DNA of 64,000 bases from CAZQBY01 sp964540655 (GTDB lineage Archaea > Altiarchaeota > Altiarchaeia > JAFGQM01): the NCBI GenBank assembly GCA_964540655.1, contig CAZINR010000001.1:1-64000 (forward strand). The letters are read 5' to 3'. The position numbers were made by a program, and so were the translations under genes. Below the pieces are notes generated by a model. The model was given only the letters and a program-made list of their open reading frames with translations. It was not told the DNA's origin and did not search any database. Positions 30,952-39,955 of the stretch are shown here, in pieces. Each line of letters begins with the position of its first letter. Positions within the stretch are counted from its first letter, which is position 1.

Positions 30952-32501
30952 GCAGCAGACTGGACGATGAGCGCATGGGACCGTTGAGCGAGAAGATAAA
31001 TACGGCCCAACTGGGCGAAAGGCTGAAAGTAAAGATAATAGACATAGATGCTGGTCGGGCAATAGCCCTTATGCACGAGGACGATGCGCGCAGGCTTTCC
31101 ATACACATGGGCGACAGGGCATTCCTCTGCAAGAAATCGGCCACATGCGGCGGAGTCGCAATAGTCGATGTCACGGACACTATGGTCAAGGAAGGGGAAA
31201 TAGGCGTCTTCAACGATCTGGCGTCGGCGATGAAGCTGACCTCCAGATCTACGGTTTTCGTTTCACCGCGAGAGAAGCCCGAATCGGTGTCATACATACG
31301 GAAGAAGATAGATGGCCAGGAGCTCTCCAGGAAAGAGATACATACAATCACCAAAGACATAGTCGATGATAACCTCAGCGACATAGAGCTCACCTCCTTC
31401 GTAACAGCATCGGCCATACACGGCTTCAGCAAGAGAGAGACGGTCTCGCTTACGATGTCTATGGTCAATACGGGTGACAGACTCGATTTCAAGGGAACGG
31501 TAGTCGACAAGCATTGCATAGGCGGGGTCCCCGGCAACCGGACCACCATGATGATAGTCCCGATGCTGGCTGCTCTGGGCCTTAAGATACCCAAGACCTC
31601 CTCTAGGGCCATAACCTCCCCGTCGGGCACCGCAGACACCATGGAGGTCCTAGCACCGGTGAGCTATGGGGCCAAGGACGTCAGGAGGTTCGTCAACAAA
31701 GTGGGCGGCTGCATAGTCTGGGGCGGCGCAATAAACCTGGCACCGGCCGACGACAAAATAATCCGGGTGGAATACCCCCTATCTATAGATTCGGAAGGTC
31801 AGGTCCTCGCGAGCATAATCTCCAAGAAGAAGAGCGTCGGCAGCGATTATGTCCTTCTGGACATACCACACGGCGAAGGCGCAAAGATAGGGGATCGGAA
31901 GAGTGCGGATGAGCTGGGGCGCAAGTTCGTCGATCTGGCTGAGGAAGTGGGGATAGAGCTGCATTATATACTGACTGACGGGACCCAACCGATAGGAAAC
32001 GGGATAGGGCCCATACTGGAGGCGAGGGACGTCCTCGGCGCTCTCAATGGCGACGGACCGAAAGACCTGGTCGAAAAGAGCGTAATGATGGTCGGCGAGC
32101 TGATGGAGTTCTGCGGAGCCGCCTCCAGGGGCGAGGGCAGGAAAGAGGCAAGGGTCTGCCTGGACGAGGGGGCTGCCAGGAAGAAGATGATGGAGATAAT
32201 CAAGATACAAGGAGGCGACCCAAAAATCTGCTCTTCGGACTTAAAGCATGGCAAGTTCATGAAGCCCGTCGTCTCTAAGACGGGCGGCAGAGTCAAGCAT
32301 ATCGACAACATGTCCGTGGCCAAGATAGCGCGGACTGCCGGCTGCCCGAAAGATCCGGCTGCCGGGATGCTGCTGGAGAAGAAGGTCGGGGACCGGGTGG
32401 ACGCAGGTGAGATACTTTTCACAGTATATGCCGAGAACCCGACAAAGCTGAACTATGCGATGAAGCTTATCAAGAAGAGGAATCCCTTCACGCTTAAGTG
32501 A
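30948..32501 (+). CDS. deoA: AMP phosphorylase
   Basis: 517 residues of the thymidine phosphorylase superfamily, archaeal AMP phosphorylase branch. It converts AMP and phosphate to ribose 1,5-bisphosphate and adenine. The N-terminal domain (about 1-90) is specific to the AMPpase branch. The phosphate loop reads DKHCIGGVPGNRTTMMIVPM. SSRAITSPSGTADTMEVLAP and a C-terminal pyrimidine-phosphorylase barrel-sandwich domain follow. It is the last gene of the operon and ends flush against the convergent DUF389 gene. Adenine made here could be recycled by Apt. Confidence 0.96.
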   Translation: MSSRLDDERMGPLSEKINTAQLGERLKVKIIDIDAGRAIALMHEDDARRLSIHMGDRAFLCKKSATCGGVAIVDVTDTMVKEGEIGVFNDLASAMKLTSRSTVFVSPREKPESVSYIRKKIDGQELSRKEIHTITKDIVDDNLSDIELTSFVTASAIHGFSKRETVSLTMSMVNTGDRLDFKGTVVDKHCIGGVPGNRTTMMIVPMLAALGLKIPKTSSRAITSPSGTADTMEVLAPVSYGAKDVRRFVNKVGGCIVWGGAINLAPADDKIIRVEYPLSIDSEGQVLASIISKKKSVGSDYVLLDIPHGEGAKIGDRKSADELGRKFVDLAEEVGIELHYILTDGTQPIGNGIGPILEARDVLGALNGDGPKDLVEKSVMMVGELMEFCGAASRGEGRKEARVCLDEGAARKKMMEIIKIQGGDPKICSSDLKHGKFMKPVVSKTGGRVKHIDNMSVAKIARTAGCPKDPAAGMLLEKKVGDRVDAGEILFTVYAENPTKLNYAMKLIKKRNPFTLK

Positions 32502-33725
32502 TTAAGGCCCATAACCTCTCTTTAAGGCCTTTACCACGTTGAACTCCAGGCGGTATCGGGGGTCTATCCTGCTCTTTATCTTCCAATAGACTTCAGCCAG
32601 TACGGCTTCATTGTCCACCCCGAAGTCGTAGACGACCACATGTATCCCATCCCTCTGTATCGTGATGTCTCCAAGCCCCAAATCCTGATATTCTGGCTCG
32701 GAGAAGACCTTGGATATCTCCTTTGCCGGGGCGCTGGTCACTATGTTTTCGTAGGTGAACCATATCAGGGGTATGGTCAGTATCACTATCAGGACTAAGC
32801 CGTATCTCACTATCCTGCTTACTGTGTCTTGGGTTATGTGGTAATCGTAAGCCAGATGTATGTGCTCCCTCTGCGGCCCCACGAACCAGAAAACGACGAC
32901 CATTGACAGGACTATGGCCAGCATGGTTATGATTAGCAGAAGAAAGCCCCCGAAGACCACGAACGGGTTGAGGAAGACTACACCAAGACCTATTCCGCAC
33001 ATCACGGGCAACAGAGCTGCCGCGATCATGACGCCCACTATGCTGGAACCCCTCCCGCTCACGAGGACGTAGCCCCCGGCCGCGCCGGCGGCAAGGCCTA
33101 TGAACAAATCGAATATTGTCGGCAGCATCTTAGTCTGCAGTTCAGGGGTGAGCTCCACTCCCGGCAGCAGGAAACCCATCGCAGCAGCGGTCGCGACAGC
33201 GAGTAGCATTCCCATCAGCTCCGCCTTGATGCCGTCCTTGAACAAGTCCATCCGGTTCACGACCGCACCCACGGCCACGCTGGAGATGGGTCCGAACGCG
33301 GGGGCTATTATCATAGCCCCGACCAAAACGGCTATGTTGTTGGTTATGAGCCCCATCGTTGCGACAACTGCCGAAAAAAAGAAGAGGGCCAGGAATTTCG
33401 AGTCAGCATAGGAGTTCTGTTCGGCGTACTCTATTATGCACTCTTTAGCATACTTCTCATGGGTCTTCTTCTCCTTGTCTTCCTCCCGGGGGTAGATGGC
33501 ATCGGGGCGCGATATTATTATGCTCCTCCGGTCGTCCCCCTCGAAGTCGAATTCCTCCCGGAGCTTGTCTATTATGCTGTCTGTCTTGTCAAGGGGATGT
33601 TTCACTATCAGAAGGTCGCCGGTTTCCGACTTCATCAGATTGAAGTCCCTGACCTCCAAATCCCTGACTATCCTGGCAGCAGTCTCCCCCTCCCCCGGCG
33701 CAAGATAGACCTCGATAATCTGCAT
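32502..33725 (-). CDS. DUF389 family membrane protein
   Basis: 407 residues. An N-terminal soluble domain of about 105 residues (MQIIEVYLAPGEGETAARIV) is followed by DUF389 membrane helices (AVVATMGLITNNIAVLVGAM, MIIAPAFGPISSVAVG) totalling about eight segments. A second soluble region lies at the C-terminus (residues 330-407). Conserved in archaea and bacteria as TIGR00341-type proteins; the function is unknown. Divergent from the Ca2+ exchanger gene, with the shared promoter in 33726-33760. Confidence 0.87.
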   Translation of the reverse strand: MQIIEVYLAPGEGETAARIVRDLEVRDFNLMKSETGDLLIVKHPLDKTDSIIDKLREEFDFEGDDRRSIIISRPDAIYPREEDKEKKTHEKYAKECIIEYAEQNSYADSKFLALFFFSAVVATMGLITNNIAVLVGAMIIAPAFGPISSVAVGAVVNRMDLFKDGIKAELMGMLLAVATAAAMGFLLPGVELTPELQTKMLPTIFDLFIGLAAGAAGGYVLVSGRGSSIVGVMIAAALLPVMCGIGLGVVFLNPFVVFGGFLLLIITMLAIVLSMVVVFWFVGPQREHIHLAYDYHITQDTVSRIVRYGLVLIVILTIPLIWFTYENIVTSAPAKEISKVFSEPEYQDLGLGDITIQRDGIHVVVYDFGVDNEAVLAEVYWKIKSRIDPRYRLEFNVVKALKRGYGP

Positions 33726-33760
33726 CTTGTTTATAAGGAGAGGGTCGTTAAAAATATTTA

Positions 33761-34867
33761 ATGGTGTTGCTACAACTTGTGCTGCTGGCCGGACTGCTTT
33801 TGGTACTCATAAAGAGCAGCGATTATTTCGTCGAATCCGTGGCGCGGATTGCGGAATACCTTGGGATTTCGAAGTTCGTGATAGGCCTTACGGTCATAGC
33901 GCTTGGAACATCCCTCCCGGAGCTGGGCTCTTCGGTAATGGCCTCTTTCGCAGGGCAGACGGAACTGGCAATAGGCAATATTCTGGGTTCCAATATCGCT
34001 AACATAGGCCTGATTCTGGGCATAAGCGCCTTCTTCCTGAACATCAAGACGAACCGGCAGATATTCCTCAGAGACTGCATAATACTCATGGGCATATCTC
34101 TCGCTTTCTCCCTCTTCGCTATAGACGGCACCATCTCATTACTGGACGGGCTGGCGATGCTGGCGATGCTGCCGATGTATATAGCCTATCTCTTCCATTT
34201 CAGGCCCCAGTTCAGAAAGCACGTCTACAAGCTCACTAAATATCTGGCCCTCTCCCATCGTTTCAGCCGCATAATACACTTCGGCGTCCCGGAGGTGTCG
34301 GAAAAGGAGGTGGAGAATGAGCTGAAAAAAGAGCCCTTCGAGGATTTCGTAGGCAAGGGGTTCGATCTGGAAGGCTACAAGAGCGTAAGGAATAGGGTAT
34401 CCTTATTCAAGAAGGGCATAATCAGGGATGCATTCATAACGGTACTAAGCGGAATATTCATCTACATCAGCGCCAAATACCTTATTCCGGTTGCCGTTGA
34501 CCTGGCGATGGAGCTGGGGGTGACCCAGAACGTCATAGGCGCCACGCTCATAGCAGTAGGAACCTCCGTACCCGAGCTGTTCGTCTCAATATCCTCTCTC
34601 AGAAAGGGCTTCGACAGCATGCTGTTGGGCAATGTCATAGGCTCTAACGTATTCAACTTAGCGCTGGTCGGCGGACTGTCGGCGGTAGTGCATCCATTGA
34701 ATATACTCCAGGGGACCCTGCTGTTCTCCATACCCTTCATGATAACCATGACGGGGGTTCTCGTCATATTCGTCAGGACGGACTGGAAGATAAAGAAAAT
34801 TGAGGGGATGAGTCTCTTAGCCCTCTACTTGATATTCTTGTACCTGCTTCTCGCGAGCAGGTTTTGA
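33761..34867 (+). CDS. Sodium/calcium exchanger family (CaCA) antiporter
   Basis: 368 residues, about ten membrane helices with two inverted alpha repeats. Repeat 1 has TVIALGTSLPELGSSVMASF and repeat 2 has TLIAVGTSVPELFVSISSLR; both carry the cation-binding G-T-S-x-P-E. A hydrophilic loop (about 155-225) separates them. It exchanges Na+ or H+ for Ca2+, or other cations. Probably monocistronic. Archaeal homologues include the structurally characterised NCX_Mj. Confidence 0.92.
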   Translation: MVLLQLVLLAGLLLVLIKSSDYFVESVARIAEYLGISKFVIGLTVIALGTSLPELGSSVMASFAGQTELAIGNILGSNIANIGLILGISAFFLNIKTNRQIFLRDCIILMGISLAFSLFAIDGTISLLDGLAMLAMLPMYIAYLFHFRPQFRKHVYKLTKYLALSHRFSRIIHFGVPEVSEKEVENELKKEPFEDFVGKGFDLEGYKSVRNRVSLFKKGIIRDAFITVLSGIFIYISAKYLIPVAVDLAMELGVTQNVIGATLIAVGTSVPELFVSISSLRKGFDSMLLGNVIGSNVFNLALVGGLSAVVHPLNILQGTLLFSIPFMITMTGVLVIFVRTDWKIKKIEGMSLLALYLIFLYLLLASRF

Positions 34868-34903
34868 GACCCTTAAAAAAGCGACCAAGGACTTAAATAA
34901 GCA

Positions 34904-34912
34904 TTTTTATAC
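34904..34912 (+). promoter_or_regulatory. TATA box of the prf1 transcript
   Basis: TTTTTATAC preceded by an A/T-rich region. The same nine bases occur upstream of rps19e. With the usual 25-28 bp spacing, transcription would start near 34932-34936, directly at the first base of an 8-bp stem (see next entry) and about 140 nt before the prf1 start codon. A leader this long is unusual in archaea. Confidence 0.55.
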
Positions 34913-34932
34913 TTTTACATTGTATAATATCC

Positions 34933-34990
34933 GGCGGGGTGGTAAGTGGGATGCCTTTCCTCCAGTTGGCGTTCTTTTTCTAACCCCGCC
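34933..34990 (+). ncRNA. Structured leader or small RNA upstream of prf1
   Basis: GGCGGGGT (34933-34940) is perfectly complementary to ACCCCGCC (34983-34990), closing a 42-nt loop that contains a smaller GCC/GGC pairing. The stem begins at the predicted transcription start. A T-run (CTTTTTC) lies on the 5' side of the right arm. The 58-nt element is too short for a tRNA and lacks a T-loop. It may be a regulatory leader of the release-factor mRNA or an independent RNA. The remaining leader (34991-35075) has no obvious structure. Confidence 0.35.
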
Positions 34991-35075
34991 ATCTCATTCT
35001 TCTTTAAGGCCGTTATGCACCCATCCAATCCCAGCCGCCGCCCTTTTTGTCAAACCTGGTTCAAAACTACACCGC

Positions 35076-36170
35076 ATGGATAAAACCAAGTACAAGATAA
35101 GGAAGATTCTGGAGAAGCTGAACGGCGTCAGGGGCAGGCACACCGAGCTCATAACAGTCTACATACCCCCCGACACCGACATAATCCAGGTGATAAACCA
35201 GCTGTCACAGGAGCAGGGCACCGCCTCCAACATCAAGAGCAAGCCTACCCGCAAGAACGTCACCGACGCCCTCGAGAAGATAATCCAGCATCTGCGCCTC
35301 TACAAGGAGACGCCCAAAAACGGGCTGGCAGTGTTCTGCGGCAACGTCTCGGAGAGGGAGGGGCAGCAGGATATAGAGCTTTGGGCGATAGAGCCCAGCG
35401 AGCCGATATCGGTCAAGCTCTACAGATGCGACCAGGAGTTCGTGACCGGACCCCTGGAGCAGATACTGGCCCCGAAGAACAGGTACGGACTCATCGCCAT
35501 CGACAACAAGATGGCCACACTTGGGATACTGAGGGGGGGGAACTACGAGGTACTGACCAAGCTCACATCCGGCTATTCCGGCAAGCATCGGGCCGGCGGC
35601 CAAAGCCACAGAAGATTCGAAAGGCTCATAGAAGAAGAGTCGCACAACTTCAAGAAGCGGGTGGCGGAGCATGCCGCGAAGGCTTTCCTCCCCGATATCA
35701 AAGACCTGACGGGCATAATAATCGGCGGGCCGGCGGGGACGAAAGACGAGTTCGTCGAGGGCGACTACCTACACTACGAGCTCAAGAACAAGATAATAGC
35801 GGTCAAGGACATCACATACACCGACGAATCCGGGATAAGGGAGCTAGTGAACGCCAGCAGCGAGGATCTGAGGGAGGTGGAGACTTCGCAGCACAGGAAG
35901 AAGCTGCAGGAGTTCATGAAGGCTTTGATGAAGAGCCCGGGCATGGTCGCCTACGGGCTGAAGGAGGTCGAGAAGGCGATGAAGATGAACGCGGTGGAGA
36001 CTTTACTCCTGTCCGAGAAACTCGACGACGATAAGATAGACAAGTTCATGGAGGAGGCCGAGACCAGCGGCACCGAGGTGGAAATAGTCAGCGACGATTT
36101 CGAGGAGGGCAACCAGCTGTGGGTGGCTTTCGGAGGGATTGCCAGCATTTTGAGATATAAAATAGTCTGA
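35076..36170 (+). CDS. prf1: Peptide chain release factor aRF1
   Basis: 364 residues from the ATG at 35076, which gives the normal MDKTKYKIRKILEKLNGVRG start; the frame is open 52 codons further upstream but that part is the untranslated leader. The stop-codon decoding motif NIKS is at residues 52-55 and the peptidyl-hydrolysis motif GGQ at 174-176 (HRAGGQSHRRF). The C-terminal domain binds aIF2/ABCE1-type partners. The protein is slightly shorter than most archaeal RF1. It is transcribed alone, convergent with the long orphan gene. Confidence 0.95.
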   Translation: MDKTKYKIRKILEKLNGVRGRHTELITVYIPPDTDIIQVINQLSQEQGTASNIKSKPTRKNVTDALEKIIQHLRLYKETPKNGLAVFCGNVSEREGQQDIELWAIEPSEPISVKLYRCDQEFVTGPLEQILAPKNRYGLIAIDNKMATLGILRGGNYEVLTKLTSGYSGKHRAGGQSHRRFERLIEEESHNFKKRVAEHAAKAFLPDIKDLTGIIIGGPAGTKDEFVEGDYLHYELKNKIIAVKDITYTDESGIRELVNASSEDLREVETSQHRKKLQEFMKALMKSPGMVAYGLKEVEKAMKMNAVETLLLSEKLDDDKIDKFMEEAETSGTEVEIVSDDFEEGNQLWVAFGGIASILRYKIV

Positions 36171-36178
36171 AATCCTGC

Positions 36179-37882
36179 TCAGGAATGCTCCTGATGCGCG
36201 CGCACCTCGTCCCTCAGTTCTTTTAGAATCTCCCCGAGCTCCTCAACGTTCACAGAAAGCATTCTTTCGTAACCCCCGTCTTTTGTATCGATAATTGTCG
36301 TCACCTTTCCATTACCTTCACCCACCCCTCCCAAGTCCCTTATGACCGAGTCAACTTCCTCTACGGACGGTCTGCTGCCCGTGCCCTTGTAAGACAGTAA
36401 TTTTCCAATTCCGCGACGCACATCTCTTAGACTGGGCGACATTCTGACTCTCGCATTTGAAGGAGGATTCGCCCTCCTGCCCCTAGAACCCCTCAGTACC
36501 CTGTGGTGTTCCGAGAGCTTTTCCAGCAGGGTGTCAGCAGTCAGCATATCTCTCCTCAATGGCGGAGACCCGCCTTTAACCGGGCGGCGCATGCCTCCCC
36601 AAAGAGTGACTTGACCCTCTGAAAAATAACTATCATACAACCTCTTCATGCCTCTGACGCCCACGCCGTGCTTTCGGGCTATATCCGTTAGACTCGCTGC
36701 CCCCCTCCTGACCTCCTGGAAGTCTCCCTCCAAATCGGTCTTCAAATAATCAAAATATTTTTTGACCTGCCCCTCGCTTAGCCCCGTCGTGCCGACATGC
36801 GATTTCTGGGACCATCTCCCCGAGGCCCTGCGCAGGATTTCTCTTCTTATCCGATGGCCATGCCCCTCTCCACCCTCTATTATCTCTCTCTGACGATCGT
36901 TTATGAGGCCGGCCTCATGAAGGCACATGGCGGCGGCCTCGTGTCCGCTCACAGAATATTTTCGCTTATACCATCGTATAACTTTGTCGGGGAAATGCTT
37001 AGGCTGGACCTCCAAAGCTTTGCCCCCAGCCGCCTCTAAAGCCTTCTTAGCTTCTTCTGCTCTTCTCTCAGGCGTCCACCTGGTCGTATGCTGCCTAAGT
37101 TCGCCCCGGCTGAAAGGCTCCAGCATAGCTCTTCTTGCGTCTCTGCGGTCACCGTGTATGCCGCGCAGGGTCCTGAAATGTTGGGGTATCGCCCGTATGG
37201 ACTCCACCCTCTTCAATATTCCCGGTCTGTTACTCCTAGGGACCCCTACCATCCCCATGGCCCCCTCCGGGTCGGTCCTGAGCAGCTCGGCAAATCTTTT
37301 TTCATTGCTTGCGGACCCGCGCTCCGGCCTGCCTATGAGTTTCCAGTAAAGGGCTCTAGCGTATCTCCGCTCAGCCTTTTCCAAATCCGCGACGCTCAAT
37401 TCATGGGGGCCCCTGGCTTCTCCCCCCCATATATGCCGTGGCATGTAACCTCTGACTTCGGAGACTGCCCTAGTGTAATCTTTTAGTGCAGATCCAAGTT
37501 CCTTTTCATTGGGGGGCGTTGACACGTTCGGATTGAACACATGCTTCATTGCGCCCATCTGTCGCAGACGGTGGACTCTTTCACCCCATTCCTGGCCCAA
37601 CGGCGGCCCCCCCTCGACCAACCGCACCCCCGCCACTTCACTAGGGCTTTCCCTGCCTGCGATAGATTCTTCCAGAGAAGACCTCAGATGTCTCTTCAGA
37701 GCTTCGGTCCTGTTTCTCAGAGTAGTTTCGGCCAGATGCCTCCCGAAGACCCTCCTGCCGAGCTCCAGCGTAGAAAGGTCTGGGCCGTGGTCTATAAGCA
37801 ATTTGAGGGCACGTCGCCTGACTTCTACAGGGAAACTGGAATATTTTTTATATTCGCCCCCAGACCGCCGTCGCCTGGCCAT
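36179..37882 (-). CDS. Large orphan Arg-rich protein with HTH-like segments
   Basis: 567 residues starting MARRRRSGGEYKKYSSFPVE. No family recognised. Several short stretches look like helix-turn-helix units: VRRRALKLLIDHGPDLSTLE (about 20-45), KVIRWYKRKYSVSGHEAA (about 305) and SLTDIARKHGVGVRGMKRLY (about 405-425). The middle is Arg/Glu-rich and helical; the last 60 residues are acidic. No catalytic motif is visible. Repeated HTHs are compatible with a recombinase-like or nucleoid protein. It is the largest of the basic orphans, between aRF1 and the tRNA methylthiotransferase. Confidence 0.6.
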   Translation of the reverse strand: MARRRRSGGEYKKYSSFPVEVRRRALKLLIDHGPDLSTLELGRRVFGRHLAETTLRNRTEALKRHLRSSLEESIAGRESPSEVAGVRLVEGGPPLGQEWGERVHRLRQMGAMKHVFNPNVSTPPNEKELGSALKDYTRAVSEVRGYMPRHIWGGEARGPHELSVADLEKAERRYARALYWKLIGRPERGSASNEKRFAELLRTDPEGAMGMVGVPRSNRPGILKRVESIRAIPQHFRTLRGIHGDRRDARRAMLEPFSRGELRQHTTRWTPERRAEEAKKALEAAGGKALEVQPKHFPDKVIRWYKRKYSVSGHEAAAMCLHEAGLINDRQREIIEGGEGHGHRIRREILRRASGRWSQKSHVGTTGLSEGQVKKYFDYLKTDLEGDFQEVRRGAASLTDIARKHGVGVRGMKRLYDSYFSEGQVTLWGGMRRPVKGGSPPLRRDMLTADTLLEKLSEHHRVLRGSRGRRANPPSNARVRMSPSLRDVRRGIGKLLSYKGTGSRPSVEEVDSVIRDLGGVGEGNGKVTTIIDTKDGGYERMLSVNVEELGEILKELRDEVRAHQEHS

Positions 37883-37922
37883 GTACTCTTAACGCCCCAA
37901 GGCAGAAAAAGGCTAATGGATG

Positions 37923-39179
37923 CTAGGAGAGCTCCCCGATTAACTCGCTCTTCCTGGACCCGACGATTTTTACGCTACAGGTCTTCCCCAGCAGATTCTT
38001 CCCCTCAACCAAAACCGGGCGGTAGAGCGAATTCCGTCCAACGAAGCACTCGCCCTTTTTGTCCGTGAAAGTTACATTACACGCCTTCCCGATCCAGTCT
38101 CTGTTCTTCTTTTTAACCATCTTGGAGAACAATTCTGCGACCTTCCTGCTGCGCGCGGCTATTGTATCCCGGGGAAGCTGCTTCATCTCTCCCGCCTTCG
38201 TTTTCTTCCTCGGCCAGTATTTGGAAAGGTTCAAAAAGTCGGGGTGCGCGCGCTTCAGGAGCTGGACGGTTTCCTGGAAATCCCCTTCAGTCTCGGTCGG
38301 GAAGCCGACTATGATGTCCGTAGAGACGGTCAGCTCCATGGCCTCCCTGAACTTGGATACAATTCGCAGGAAATCCTTTGTAGTGTAACATCGGTTCATG
38401 TCCTTCAGGACCTTGTCTGAACCGGATTGGACGGGGATGTGCAAGAACTTGAAAATCTTCTCGCTCTGGTAGATTTCAATCAAATCATCAAGGAAGCCTC
38501 GCATATGCGATGGATTCATCATACCTACCCTGACTCTGAAATCTCCCGGAATCTCAACTACTGCGCCCAGCAGTTCGGCCAGATTAGTGCCTATGTCGAA
38601 GCCGTAGCATCCGTTGTCCTGAGAGGTCAGCCAGATCTCCTTTGCCCCATCTTTGACTGCCCGGCGAATTCCATCCAATAGCGCTTCAGGATTGTAGGAG
38701 ACCAGATTGCCGCGCGCGAACTTGACCGCACAATAAGAGCAAGAGCCTAGGCAGCCCTCTGATAGTGGGATTATCTCGATGAACTCGTTGTATTTCACTC
38801 TCTTGGGAAAGACCTTTCCTGACTTGTGACCCTTCTTGCCTATCATGGTCTGCCCCAAATAGTCCCTCACCACGCCCACGATGTCGAAGCTGTTTATGCC
38901 GAGCACCGCGAAATCCGGGAACCTTCGGGCCAGATGCGGGTACGCTTCCGGCATGCAGCCTGCGATGATGACTCCTTTGCCCGCCTCCTGCAAATCCTTC
39001 AGTTTACGCAGAATCTTGTTCTCGGTCGGTCCTTTGACTATACAAGTATTTACCACCAATAAGTCAGGCTTTTCAGTCTCCAATTCGGGCTCGAATCCGG
39101 CCTTGGCTAGCAGAGTGGCCATCAGCTCAGAATCCGATCTGTTAACGGAGCACCCGTAGGTGAGGATGCCTATCTTCAT
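37923..39179 (-). CDS. tRNA N6-threonylcarbamoyladenosine methylthiotransferase
   Basis: 418 residues, radical SAM methylthiotransferase of the CDKAL1-like archaeal branch. The N-terminal UPF0004 domain starts MKIGILTYGCSVNRSDSELM with cysteine ligands at C9, C45 and C79. The radical SAM cluster is CLGSCSYCAVKFARG (CxxxCxxC). The C-terminal TRAM domain begins at about residue 355. It adds a methylthio group to t6A37 of tRNA. It is immediately downstream of the FKBP gene with a 1-bp overlap. Confidence 0.92.
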   Translation of the reverse strand: MKIGILTYGCSVNRSDSELMATLLAKAGFEPELETEKPDLLVVNTCIVKGPTENKILRKLKDLQEAGKGVIIAGCMPEAYPHLARRFPDFAVLGINSFDIVGVVRDYLGQTMIGKKGHKSGKVFPKRVKYNEFIEIIPLSEGCLGSCSYCAVKFARGNLVSYNPEALLDGIRRAVKDGAKEIWLTSQDNGCYGFDIGTNLAELLGAVVEIPGDFRVRVGMMNPSHMRGFLDDLIEIYQSEKIFKFLHIPVQSGSDKVLKDMNRCYTTKDFLRIVSKFREAMELTVSTDIIVGFPTETEGDFQETVQLLKRAHPDFLNLSKYWPRKKTKAGEMKQLPRDTIAARSRKVAELFSKMVKKKNRDWIGKACNVTFTDKKGECFVGRNSLYRPVLVEGKNLLGKTCSVKIVGSRKSELIGELS

Positions 39180-39913
39180 CAGGATTTCTTCTTGGAGGTC
39201 TTGGGTTTCTTTTTTGCTTTCTTTTCGGTCTTCTTATCTTCCTCTTTTTTCCCGGGCTCTTCGTACTCGACCTCTTTGACGTCCAGGTACTTCTCGGCGT
39301 CCGCCTTGAACACCGCCTTCATGACTGGGTAATACTTGTCCTTCGACGTCTCCTCTGGGATCTTGACGATGAGCTTCTTCTCGCCCTTCTTTCCGGAGGT
39401 TTTGAACTCCAGGGAGTCATCGCGGAAATCGCGCTCCAGGAGGAATCCTATCTTATCCCTCTCGGTCTTCGCCTGCGCTTCCACCTTCAGCTCGTACTCG
39501 ACCTCCTTGCCGGCCAGCGGGTGGTTGAAATCCACTCTCACCCTGCCGCTCGAGACCGACTGTATCTTGGCTGGCCTGCCCTCGATTTGGAGCACCATGC
39601 CCGGGAACGGGCTGACGTTCTGCTTTTTGAAGTCTCGCATCGGGACCAGCTTTATGAGCTTGAAGCTCCTCTCTCCGAAGGCGTCTTTGGCCTCTAACTC
39701 AAGCTTCTTCTTCTCGCCGACCTTGAGCTTCTCCAATCCTTTGTCCAGGCCTGGGAGGACCATGCCCTCGCCGACTATGACAACGGCCGGCTCGTACTGC
39801 CGCTTCTCGTCGTAGGCGTCCTCTTTCTTCGCGGTCTTCTCGTCCGTCGTCTCTATGAGCTCCCCGTCCACCCGTCCGGTGTAGGAGACCTTGACGAAAT
39901 CGCCTTTTTTCAT
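39179..39913 (-). CDS. FKBP-type peptidyl-prolyl isomerase, long archaeal type
   Basis: 244 residues. FKBP core (FVKVSYTGRVDGELIETTDE, VLPGLDKGLEKLKVGEKKKL) with an insert-in-flap domain (AFGERSFKLIKLVPMRDFKK and the following strand segment to VDFNHPLAGKEVEYE). A C-terminal domain found in long archaeal FKBPs follows (about 150-215). The final 30 residues are nearly all Lys/Glu/Thr/Ser (KKEEDKKTEKKAKKKPKTSK). The protein is a chaperone with prolyl isomerase activity. The tail is longer and more basic than typical. Confidence 0.93.
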   Translation of the reverse strand: MKKGDFVKVSYTGRVDGELIETTDEKTAKKEDAYDEKRQYEPAVVIVGEGMVLPGLDKGLEKLKVGEKKKLELEAKDAFGERSFKLIKLVPMRDFKKQNVSPFPGMVLQIEGRPAKIQSVSSGRVRVDFNHPLAGKEVEYELKVEAQAKTERDKIGFLLERDFRDDSLEFKTSGKKGEKKLIVKIPEETSKDKYYPVMKAVFKADAEKYLDVKEVEYEEPGKKEEDKKTEKKAKKKPKTSKKKS

Positions 39914-39955
39914 TGTTAGATGATGCGCAGTATTCGAAGATGGGCATATAAAAAA

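Noticed and set aside
34933..34990. A possible tRNA with acceptor stem GGCGGGG/CCCCGCC upstream of prf1
   Set aside because: Only 58 nt lie between the stem ends, no T-loop (TTCRANY with a 5-bp stem) precedes the 3' arm, and no D- or anticodon arm can be folded. It is kept only as a structured leader or small RNA.
34920..35075. N-terminal extension of aRF1 by 52 codons
   Set aside because: The frame is open, but the extension does not resemble aRF1, lies over the promoter and hairpin, and the family N-terminus begins at the ATG at 35076.
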